DNA of 5,401 bases. It comes from Gemmatimonadales bacterium. GTDB lineage: Bacteria; Gemmatimonadota; Gemmatimonadetes; Gemmatimonadales; GWC2-71-9. Positions 1 to 5,401 of the stretch are shown here, in pieces (position 1 is the first letter of the stretch; each line of letters begins with the position of its first letter). Where the stretch lies: contig JACCSE010000033.1 in the NCBI GenBank assembly GCA_013813145.1, forward strand, positions 1-5,401, given 5' to 3'. The notes below the pieces were generated by a model. That model made no database searches. It was not told the origin of the DNA and worked only from the letters and a program-made list of their open reading frames with translations. The position numbers and the translations under genes are program-made.

Positions 1-34
1 CCCCCAAACACCTCACATTTCCTCGGAGCGGGGC

Positions 35-50
35 TGTGACGACGCTCACA
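35..50. promoter_or_regulatory. CRP/FNR-family-like operator, perfect TGTGA-N6-TCACA
   Basis: TGTGA (35-39) and TCACA (46-50) form a perfect 5+5 inverted repeat with a 6-base spacer. This is the core consensus known for CRP (cAMP receptor) and close relatives in the CRP/FNR family. The outer bases (C on both sides) do not extend the symmetry. A further right-half-like TCACATTT lies at 13-20 without a matching left half. The site is centred at 42.5, about 31 bases before a possible -10 hexamer at 74, which is near, but about 2 bases longer than, a class II activator arrangement. The match is seen directly. The regulator and the direction of control are inferred, and the site could instead serve a gene to the left of the window. 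Confidence 0.45.
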
Positions 51-73
51 CAAATTTCGCGTTGCCCCACCCC

Positions 74-79
74 GATAAT
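74..79 (+). promoter_or_regulatory. possible -10 hexamer GATAAT
   Basis: GATAAT matches the sigma-70 -10 consensus at five of six positions. It stands out in an otherwise GC-rich leader. No good -35 hexamer lies 16-18 bases upstream (positions 50-57 read as A/T-rich but unlike TTGACA), which would fit an activator-dependent promoter using the palindrome at 35-50. Transcription would then start near 84-87, giving a leader of about 110 bases. A competing candidate is TATAAG at 143-148, also without a convincing -35. The preferred promoter is not settled by sequence alone. Confidence 0.22.
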
Positions 80-111
80 TCCCCCCGCGGCGCCGACATT
101 CCGAAACACGA

Positions 112-134
112 ATCGAAGGAGTTCCAGTTTCGAT
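112..134. repeat. 6-bp inverted repeat ATCGAA-N11-TTCGAT in the leader
   Basis: ATCGAA (112-117) and TTCGAT (129-134) are perfect reverse complements around an 11-base spacer. GGA and TCC inside the spacer (118-120 and 123-125) add partial symmetry. It could be a protein-binding operator or, if transcription starts upstream of 112, a small hairpin in the mRNA leader. The left arm overlaps a Shine-Dalgarno-like AAGGAG (116-121) that is not followed by any ATG, GTG or TTG at a usable distance. Confidence 0.35.
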
Positions 135-195
135 CACTATCCTATAAGCGCAACGGCCTCGGAGCGGCCAACCACCCACCACGTACGAGCGCGGA

Positions 196-1386
196 ATGCA
201 CCTCGACTATCCTATCGTCGTTCTGTCTCATCTCCGCTGGAACTTCGTCTATCAGCGCCCGCAGCATCTGCTGTCCCGGTTGGCGCTGCGGCATCCCATC
301 TTTTTCGTCGAGGAGCCCGACCCGGATCCGGCCGGCACACCTCGATGGGAGCGAAGCGAGCCCCAGCGGCACGTCACCGTGTATCGTCCGCGTACCCGCA
401 GCCTGGCGCCGGGGTTCCACCCCGAGCAGCTCGCCGAGCTCGCGGCGCTCATGCCTGAGTTGCGGGCCGACTTGGGAACGGGACGGCGCGACGCGGTAGC
501 CTGGCTCTATACCCCGCTGGCGCTGCCGCTGGTGGATGCGCTGGAGCCGGCCGCAGTCGTGTACGACTGCATGGACGAGCTGTCGCTGTTCGCGGGCGCG
601 CCGCCGGAGCTGCTCGAGCGCGAGAGCGCTCTCCTGGGCCGGGCCGACGTGGTGTTTACCGGCGGCCCTTCGCTTTACCGGGCCAAGCAGGGACGCCACG
701 GAAACATCCACTGCTATCCCAGCAGCGTAGACGCGGAGCATTTCGGGCGGGCCCGCCCTCGGCGGCCGCCCGGCGTGCGGGCCGGGGAGCCGGTGGATCA
801 GGCCGACCTGCCGCATCCCCGGCTGGGCTACTACGGCGTCCTCGACGAGCGGCTCGACCTGGGCCTGCTCGCCGCGATGGCCGATGCGCATCCCGAGTGG
901 CAGCTCGTGCTGGTCGGACCGGTGGCGAAGATCGATCACGCGGCGCTGCCCCGGCGGCCGAACCTGCATTACTTCGGGCAACGGTCCTATGGCGAGCTGC
1001 CGGCCTATCTTGCCGGCTGGGACGTCTGCCTGCTCCCCTTCGCGCTCAACGACTCGACCCGGTTCATCAGCCCGACCAAAACGCTCGAATACATGGCGGC
1101 GGAGCGTCCCATCGTGAGTACCCCTATCACCGACGTCGCCGAGCCGTATGCCGACATCGTATACCTGGGAGACGGGGCCGGCGCCTTCATTGCCGCCTCC
1201 GAGGCGGCGCTGTCCCAGACCGACGAGGAGCGGACCCGCCGGGTCGCCCGGATGCGCGAAGTGCTCGCGCAGACCTCGTGGGACCGGACCACCGCCGACA
1301 TGGAACGACAGGTGACGGACGCGCTCGCGCGCCGCCGCCCGCAATCGCAAGAAAGGACATCCGTCACGCATGCCACCCAAGTCTGA
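196..1386 (+). CDS. GT-B fold glycosyltransferase (glycosyltransferase family 1/4-like)
   Basis: This 396-residue protein is predicted to move a sugar from a nucleotide donor to a glycan or glycolipid acceptor in the cytoplasm. The N-terminal Rossmann half opens with IVVLSHLRWNFVYQRPQHLL (residues 7-26), a signature I recognise from bacterial glycosyltransferases found beside mutase-like flavoproteins. YDCMDEL (123-129) follows. The C-terminal half starts near GYYG (211-214), runs through a VLVGP strand, and has the donor-site segment SPTKTLEYMA (292-301) with E298 where GT-B enzymes place a conserved acidic residue. There is no signal peptide or membrane segment. ATG 196 is the first possible start, because an in-frame TAA lies at 145-147 with no start codon between. 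No normally spaced Shine-Dalgarno is visible. The last 17 bases overlap the mutase gene. The family call is firm. Galactofuranose transfer is only an inference from the neighbour. Confidence 0.9.
   Translation: MHLDYPIVVLSHLRWNFVYQRPQHLLSRLALRHPIFFVEEPDPDPAGTPRWERSEPQRHVTVYRPRTRSLAPGFHPEQLAELAALMPELRADLGTGRRDAVAWLYTPLALPLVDALEPAAVVYDCMDELSLFAGAPPELLERESALLGRADVVFTGGPSLYRAKQGRHGNIHCYPSSVDAEHFGRARPRRPPGVRAGEPVDQADLPHPRLGYYGVLDERLDLGLLAAMADAHPEWQLVLVGPVAKIDHAALPRRPNLHYFGQRSYGELPAYLAGWDVCLLPFALNDSTRFISPTKTLEYMAAERPIVSTPITDVAEPYADIVYLGDGAGAFIAASEAALSQTDEERTRRVARMREVLAQTSWDRTTADMERQVTDALARRRPQSQERTSVTHATQV
1351..1357 (+). promoter_or_regulatory. Shine-Dalgarno-like GAAAGGA for the mutase gene
   Basis: GAAAGGA lies inside the end of the glycosyltransferase gene, 12 bases before ATG 1370. 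The spacing is somewhat long but usable, and it supports the ATG start and the 17-base gene overlap. No better start lies nearby: the GxGxxG motif begins only 18 residues in, which suits this start. Confidence 0.45.
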
Positions 1387-2884
1387 GCGCTCATCTATAT
1401 CTCCGCCCGTGGTGGTGATCGGCGCGGGACCGACCGGCCTCAGCGCGGCCTATCACCTTGGCCGCGACGCCGTGCTGCTGGAGCAGACGGACCGGGTTGG
1501 AGGATGGTGCCGCTCGATCGAAGACCGCGGCTTCACCTTCGACATGGCCGGCCACATCATGTTCTCCAACGATCCGTACGTGCACCGCCTGTACGAGATG
1601 CTCCTGGGCGACAACGTGCACTGGCAGGATCGGGAAGCGTGGATCTACAGCAAGCAGGTATATACTCGCTATCCATTCCAGGGCGCGCTCTATGGCCTCC
1701 CATCCGACGTAATAAAGGAATGCATCGTCGGGGCGATCGAGGCGCGGTTCGGAAGCCTCCAGCCTCGTCGCGGTGGCGATGACGGCGGGGGGAACGGCGA
1801 CGACTACACCGGCCCTGAGCGACGGGGCATGTTCGAGCCGCTGATGAAGCGCGCGCCCCGTTACAAGGGCGCCGAGCGCCGCCGGCCGGTGCCTCACAAG
1901 GGGGCGCCCCGGAATTTCGAGGAGTTCATCTACAAGGTGTGGGGCTCCGGCATCGCCGCCCACTTCGCGATCCCCTATAACCGGAAGCTCTGGGCGGTCC
2001 CACTCGACGAGATGGAAACCTCCTGGCTCGGCGGGCGGGTGCCGCTCCCCAACCTGGAAGAGATGATCCACGGAGCCCTCTCGCCGGTAGCCAAGCCGAT
2101 GGGCCCCAACGCCCGCTTCGGCTACCCGCTGCGCGGCGGGTTTCAGGCGTTGATGAACGGGTTCTTGCCGCATCTCGAGGGCCCGCTACATCTGGAGACC
2201 CGGGTAGCCGCCGTGTCACCCAGCCGGCACCAGGTCACCCTGGACGACGGCACCGCGCTGAGCTACGAGTTCCTCATCAGCACCATGCCGCTGCCTCGGC
2301 TGGTGCGGCTCATGGGCGACGAGGCGCCCGCCGATGTCCGCCAGGCCGCCGCCGAGTTGCGCCACGTATCGGTGCGGTGCGTCAACCTCGGCGTGGGTCG
2401 GGAGAATCTCACCGACAAGCACTGGATCTACTATCCGGAGGACACCGTCTTCCACCGCATCTTCGTGCAGGGGAACGCCAGCCCCTTCTGCAACCCGCCG
2501 GGCGGGTTCGGCCTCACCTGCGAGATCACCTACTCGGCAGCCAAGCCGCTGCCGGTCGACGGCGACGCGCTCATCCAGCGCTGCATCGAGGACTGCCATC
2601 GGGTCGGCATCTTCGGGCCGGACGACCCGGTGTGGGCGGCGAACCAGGTGGACATGCCGGTGGCGTACGTGGTGTACGACCATAGCCGAGCCGCCAACGT
2701 CACCCTGATCCGCGACTGGCTCTCCAGCCAGGATATCGTGCTGGCCGGCCGCTATGCGGAGTGGGAGTACTACAACTCCGATCACGCCTTCGTCGCCGGC
2801 AAGAAGGCGGCGGAGCAGGTCGCCGAGATGCGGCAACCGCCCTCGCTCAGCTACCCCGCCGCGGTCACGCTCAGCGCCAAGTGA
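1370..2884 (+). CDS. UDP-galactopyranose mutase-like FAD-dependent protein (eukaryotic-type motifs)
   Basis: This 504-residue flavoprotein probably interconverts UDP-galactopyranose and UDP-galactofuranose, or a related nucleotide sugar, using reduced FAD. GAGPTG (18-23) and E38 form the FAD-binding Rossmann motif, followed by RVGGWCRS (42-49). GFTFDMAGHIMFS (54-66) matches the eukaryotic mutase segment containing the flavin-side histidine, here H62. NFEEF (182-186), PYNRKLWAVP (202-211) and WLGGRV (219-224) also resemble fungal mutase. W352, Y354 and R363 in HWIYYPED...HR, and R461, Y467 and N469 in GRYAEWEYYNSDH, fall where Aspergillus mutase has its substrate-binding W, Y, R and R, Y, N. 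Residues about 128-180 are a hydrophilic insertion carrying two YxGxERR motifs. No signal peptide is seen. The stop overlaps the next start as GTGA. A different amine-oxidase-like activity on the same fold remains possible. Confidence 0.88.
   Translation: MPPKSERSSISPPVVVIGAGPTGLSAAYHLGRDAVLLEQTDRVGGWCRSIEDRGFTFDMAGHIMFSNDPYVHRLYEMLLGDNVHWQDREAWIYSKQVYTRYPFQGALYGLPSDVIKECIVGAIEARFGSLQPRRGGDDGGGNGDDYTGPERRGMFEPLMKRAPRYKGAERRRPVPHKGAPRNFEEFIYKVWGSGIAAHFAIPYNRKLWAVPLDEMETSWLGGRVPLPNLEEMIHGALSPVAKPMGPNARFGYPLRGGFQALMNGFLPHLEGPLHLETRVAAVSPSRHQVTLDDGTALSYEFLISTMPLPRLVRLMGDEAPADVRQAAAELRHVSVRCVNLGVGRENLTDKHWIYYPEDTVFHRIFVQGNASPFCNPPGGFGLTCEITYSAAKPLPVDGDALIQRCIEDCHRVGIFGPDDPVWAANQVDMPVAYVVYDHSRAANVTLIRDWLSSQDIVLAGRYAEWEYYNSDHAFVAGKKAAEQVAEMRQPPSLSYPAAVTLSAK
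1751..1909 (+). other. hydrophilic insertion in the mutase with two YxGxERR motifs
   Basis: This stretch encodes residues about 128-180 of the mutase-like protein. It is rich in Gly, Asp, Arg and Pro and is probably disordered. It contains YTGPERR (residues 146-152, bases 1805-1825) and YKGAERR (165-171, bases 1862-1882), 19 residues apart. As I recall fungal mutase, the matching segment between the helix ending KCI and the F(D/E)E(W/F) helix is only about 20 residues, so about 40 residues look inserted. I associate YxGxERR with linkers next to PilZ and other bacterial domains, from memory. Its role here is unknown. Confidence 0.6.
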
Positions 2885-4161
2885 CCCCGCTGATCCTGCC
2901 AGGCAGGCGCCCGGAGGATTTCCTCTGGGCGACCGGCATCGAGAACACTTTCGTCCCCCAGACTCGTCCCGGGCACCGCGCCCTGGACGAGTATCAGCTC
3001 ATGGGTCACTACGACCACTGGCGGGAGGATCTGGCGCTGGCCCGCGAACTCGGCGTGAAGGCAATCCGGTGGGGCGTGCCCTGGTATCGGGTGCAGCCGT
3101 TCCAGCCCGACGAGTACGACTGGCGCTGGACCGATCAGGTGCTCCAGCATCTGGTCGAGGAGCTGGGCATCACGCCGATCGTGGACCTCATGCACTACGG
3201 CTGCCCCTTCTGGCTCCGCCGGGAATTCGCCAGCGCGGAATACGTCGAGTCCGTCGCCAACTATGCCGGCGCCTTTGCCCGGCGGTACGCCGGGCTGGTC
3301 CGCTGGTACACTCCGCTCAACGAGCCGATCGTCACCGCGCTCTACTGCGGCCAGCGGGGGCTGTGGCCGCCGTATCTTCGCGGGGAGACCGGCTATGTCA
3401 CCGTCCTGCTCCAGGTGATCGAGGGCATCATCGCCACGGTCGCGGCGCTCAAGTCGGTCTCGCCGGACATCGTGCTGGTGCACGTCGAGGCCAGCGGGCT
3501 GAGCCGGACGGCGCGGGAAGATCTTCATGCCGTGGCGCGCGAGGAACAGTCCCGCGCGCTCCTGCCCTACGACCTGCTCACCGGCCGGGTCACCCACGAG
3601 CATCCCCTCTTTCCCTGGCTGATCCGCTCCGGCGCTTCCCCCGACCGCCTCGCCGCCATCGCCGAGCGGCCGGTGCCGTTCGACCTGATGGGGCTCAACT
3701 TCTATCCCCAGTGGTCCACCACCCAGCTCTACATCGATCGCCGCGGCCGCCTTGCGTACCAGCCGGTGGAACAGGACGGCGCGGGATTCAGCGAGCTGAT
3801 CCAGGAGTATTGGGAGCGCTACCGCATCCCGATCATGGTGACCGAGACCAGTGCCCGGGGCGACGAGCCGATCCGGGCGCGCTGGCTGGAGGCGTCGGTG
3901 GCGGCGATTCGCGGGCTCCGGGCTCGCGGGGTGCCGGTGCTGGGGTACACCTGGTTTCCCCTGTTCACCATGATCGACTGGCGTTACCGGTTCGGGCGGG
4001 GGCCGGTGGAGGAGTACCGGCTGGAGCTGGGGCTCTACACTCTGAACGGCACATCCAGCGAGTCGAGCCGCTCACGCTGGCACGCGACACCGCTGGTGGA
4101 GCAGTTCCGCAGCTACGTCAGCGACCCGGAGGGCGCGGTGGGGAGTCTCGGCGTGGTATGA
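2881..4161 (+). CDS. glycoside hydrolase family 1-like protein, first of a tandem pair
   Basis: This 426-residue protein has a TIM-barrel read-out like retaining beta-glycosidases of family GH1, slightly short for the family (usually about 440-480). FLWATGIE (14-21) stands where GH1 has FLWGxAT. REDLALARELGVKAIRW (48-64) is the barrel segment after it. MHY (104-106) replaces the usual LHW. WYTPLNEP (142-149) carries the probable acid/base E148, LNFY (272-275) the NYY segment, and VTETS (320-324) the probable nucleophile E322, with T-S instead of N-G. GYTWFPLFTMIDW (355-367) has D366 where GH1 usually has the glycone-binding E of FEW. No signal peptide is present, so a cytoplasmic site is expected. 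The start is GTG 2881 in a GTGA overlap; an in-frame GTG at 2761 would add 40 residues that are out-of-frame mutase sequence. No Shine-Dalgarno is seen, which suits translational coupling. The substrate is unknown. Confidence 0.88.
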   Translation: MTPLILPGRRPEDFLWATGIENTFVPQTRPGHRALDEYQLMGHYDHWREDLALARELGVKAIRWGVPWYRVQPFQPDEYDWRWTDQVLQHLVEELGITPIVDLMHYGCPFWLRREFASAEYVESVANYAGAFARRYAGLVRWYTPLNEPIVTALYCGQRGLWPPYLRGETGYVTVLLQVIEGIIATVAALKSVSPDIVLVHVEASGLSRTAREDLHAVAREEQSRALLPYDLLTGRVTHEHPLFPWLIRSGASPDRLAAIAERPVPFDLMGLNFYPQWSTTQLYIDRRGRLAYQPVEQDGAGFSELIQEYWERYRIPIMVTETSARGDEPIRARWLEASVAAIRGLRARGVPVLGYTWFPLFTMIDWRYRFGRGPVEEYRLELGLYTLNGTSSESSRSRWHATPLVEQFRSYVSDPEGAVGSLGVV

Positions 4162-5297
4162 GCGACTCGGCGCTGTTCCGGGGCTTCTGGCTGGCGGGGT
4201 TCGAGTCCGCCTGCCACATCAACCGGCAGGGCACTCGGCTGGACCTGGTCTCCGCCACCGGGCACGACCGCGAGCTGGAGTCGGACTACGTCCGGGTGCG
4301 GGAGCTGGGGTTCGCCGGGGTGCGCGAGAGCGTGCGCTGGCACCTGGTGGATGGGGGGCGGCGACTCGACTACTCGACGGTGCGCCACATGCTGGAGGCC
4401 GCCGGGCGTGAGGACGTGCAGATCCTCTGGACCCTGTGTCACTACGGATGGCCCGAGGACGTGGCACTGCTCTCCTCGGGCTTCGTGGAGCGCTTCGCGC
4501 GGTACTGCGGGGCGATGGCGCGGGTGGTCTCGGATCATGGCGACGAGATTCCGTTCTATACCCCGATCAACGAGATCTCCTTCTTCGCCTGGGCCGCGGG
4601 CGAGAAAGGGCTGATGTATCCGTTCGGCGTGGGCCGGGGTGCCGAGGTCAAGCGGCAGCTCGTCCGGGCCGCCATCGCCGGCATCGAGGCTATCTGGGAG
4701 GTGGACCCCCGCGCGCGCATCATCCACGTGGATCCGCTGATCCACGTCGTCACTCCGCGCGTGCGGCCGGACCTGGCGCGAGCCGCAGCGGATCAACGCG
4801 CCGCGCAGTTCGACGCCTGGGACATGCTCGCCGGCGGAATGCACCCGGACCTGGGCGGGCACCCGCGCTATCTCGACGTCGTCGGCGTCAACTACTATCA
4901 CGCCAACCAATGGGAGCACCCCGACCAGCGGATGCGCTGGGAGGACGTGCCGCGGGACCCGCGCTGGATCCCGCTCCGCCACCTGCTGGCGGAGGTGTAC
5001 ACCCGGTACGGGCGGCCGCTGGTGATTTCGGAGACGAGTCACTTCGGGGCGGGGCGCGGGCGGTGGTTGCGGGAAGTGGCGGACGAGGCGCGGGCGGCGC
5101 GGGGGCTGGGCGTACCGCTCGAGGGATTGTGCATCTATCCGGTCATCGACCGGCCGGATTGGGAGGATCCGGAGCACTGGCACAACAGCGGGCTGTGGGA
5201 CCTGCGGCCGGCGGGGGACGGGCGGCTGGAGCGGGTGCCGTGCGTGGAGTATCTGGCGGAGCTGCGGGAGGCGCAGGGGCGGCTCAGCGCGCGCTGA
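4158..5297 (+). CDS. shortened glycoside hydrolase family 1-like protein, second of the pair
   Basis: This 379-residue GH1-like TIM-barrel protein is a divergent paralogue of the gene before it and well below usual GH1 length. It opens with FRGFWLAGFES (7-17), then ESDYVRVRELGFAGVRESVRW for the early barrel strand and helix. LCHYGWP fills the place of LHWDLP. FYTPINEI (133-140) carries the probable acid/base E139, with Ile replacing the usual Pro. VGVNYYH (242-248) is the NYY segment. VISETS (289-294) holds the probable nucleophile E292. YPVIDRPDW (327-335) parallels the FPLFTMIDW of its neighbour, with D334 in place of the GH1 glutamate. It has no signal peptide or membrane segment. The start ATG 4158 overlaps the previous stop as ATGA; GGGGAG at 4140-4145, 12 bases upstream, may serve as ribosome site. 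The annotation 'beta-glucosidase' would be tempting but the glycone is not determined. Confidence 0.87.
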   Translation: MSDSALFRGFWLAGFESACHINRQGTRLDLVSATGHDRELESDYVRVRELGFAGVRESVRWHLVDGGRRLDYSTVRHMLEAAGREDVQILWTLCHYGWPEDVALLSSGFVERFARYCGAMARVVSDHGDEIPFYTPINEISFFAWAAGEKGLMYPFGVGRGAEVKRQLVRAAIAGIEAIWEVDPRARIIHVDPLIHVVTPRVRPDLARAAADQRAAQFDAWDMLAGGMHPDLGGHPRYLDVVGVNYYHANQWEHPDQRMRWEDVPRDPRWIPLRHLLAEVYTRYGRPLVISETSHFGAGRGRWLREVADEARAARGLGVPLEGLCIYPVIDRPDWEDPEHWHNSGLWDLRPAGDGRLERVPCVEYLAELREAQGRLSAR

Positions 5298-5298
5298 G
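5283..5298. repeat. perfect 16-bp palindrome spanning the last stop codon
   Basis: CTCAGCGC followed directly by GCGCTGAG is a perfect 8+8 palindrome that includes the TGA stop at 5295-5297. As RNA it could fold into a 6-bp stem with a GCGC loop. No T-tract follows, so it is not a standard intrinsic terminator. It may stabilise the mRNA end, bind a protein, or be chance in GC-rich sequence. Confidence 0.4.
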
Positions 5299-5401
5299 AC
5301 CTTGCGGCCGGACCACGAAGGACACAGAGCGCTCAGAGTAGATCGCGAGGTTGTTCGTGGTGCGATGCGGGCGGGTGGTGCGCGGGTGCTGGGGGCGGGC
5401 T
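5298..5401. other. downstream intergenic tail
   Basis: No gene or clear terminator is seen after the last stop. ACCACGAAGGACACAGAG (5312-5329) resembles a repeat family I recall from intergenic DNA of many bacteria (ACCACGAAGGACAC... and CACAGAG-type units). CAGAG recurs at 5334-5338, and GAGCGCTC (5327-5334) is self-complementary. From 5369 the + strand becomes G-rich, with five G-tracts of at least three bases up to 5399. The window ends before the next gene can be recognised. Confidence 0.4.

Noticed and set aside
36..499. Two short + strand open frames starting at 36 and 62 in the leader
   Set aside because: Both run mostly inside the glycosyltransferase gene in other frames and have Ser/Arg/Pro-rich composition without motifs.
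142..1380. 412-residue open frame on the minus strand over the whole glycosyltransferase gene
   Set aside because: Its product is Arg/Gly/Pro/Val-rich without recognisable motifs, and the + strand frame has clear family signatures. Long antisense frames are common in high-GC DNA.
1391..2173. 260-residue minus-strand open frame opposite the mutase gene
   Set aside because: No motif is seen; it is the antisense shadow of a well-supported gene.
2761..2880. 40-residue N-terminal extension of the first GH1-like protein from GTG 2761
   Set aside because: It overlaps conserved mutase coding sequence in another frame and has no GH1 similarity. GTG 2881 gives a neat GTGA junction and a normal N terminus.
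4113..5183. 356-residue minus-strand open frame opposite the second GH1-like gene
   Set aside because: Low-complexity composition (His, Pro, Arg, Val) mirrors the GH1-like codons and no domain is visible.
2754..5297. 847-residue + strand open frame apparently fusing a long N-terminal part to the second GH1-like protein
   Set aside because: The first 468 residues are Arg/Pro/Gly-rich out-of-frame reading of the mutase and first GH1-like genes. The real protein begins at ATG 4158, where family motifs start.
5298..5401. Intrinsic terminator after the last gene
   Set aside because: The only stem, over the stop codon, is not followed by a T-run, and no other strong hairpin with a T-tract was found in the tail.

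Overview
This is a compact four-gene operon on the + strand of a high-GC bacterium. The codons favour G or C at third positions and the coding regions have almost no gaps. Nothing here fixes the taxon. The gene set suggests a free-living Gram-negative-type bacterium (proteobacterial, acidobacterial or gemmatimonadal flavour), but that is only a guess. No RNA gene, insertion sequence, CRISPR array or origin was seen.

Layout. Positions 1-195 are a non-coding leader. It holds a perfect TGTGA-N6-TCACA palindrome of CRP/FNR type, a possible -10 hexamer and a 6-bp inverted repeat. Positions 196-1386 encode a GT-B type glycosyltransferase. Positions 1370-2884 encode an FAD-dependent UDP-galactopyranose mutase-like protein whose motifs look more like the eukaryotic enzyme than E. 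coli Glf. Positions 2881-4161 and 4158-5297 encode two divergent, shortened glycoside hydrolase family 1-like TIM-barrel proteins. Both keep the acid/base and nucleophile glutamates. A 16-bp palindrome spans the last stop codon, and the 104-base tail carries a short repeat-like element and a G-rich stretch.

How the genes fit together. Consecutive genes overlap by 17, 4 (GTGA) and 4 (ATGA) bases, so they are almost certainly co-transcribed and translationally coupled. A simple model is a cytoplasmic galactofuranose (or related sugar) module. The mutase would make the furanose nucleotide sugar and the glycosyltransferase would transfer it to a glycan or glycolipid. The two GH1-like proteins, which have no visible signal peptide, would act on the glycoconjugate inside the cell by trimming, editing or transglycosylation.

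The most notable points are the coupling of mutase and transferase to two atypical GH1-like enzymes, the altered but shared active-site motifs in that pair (E-T-S in place of E-N-G, and D-W in place of E-W), the insertion in the mutase with two YxGxERR motifs, and the CRP-like site upstream. All functional statements rest on motif reading from memory, not on a database search.
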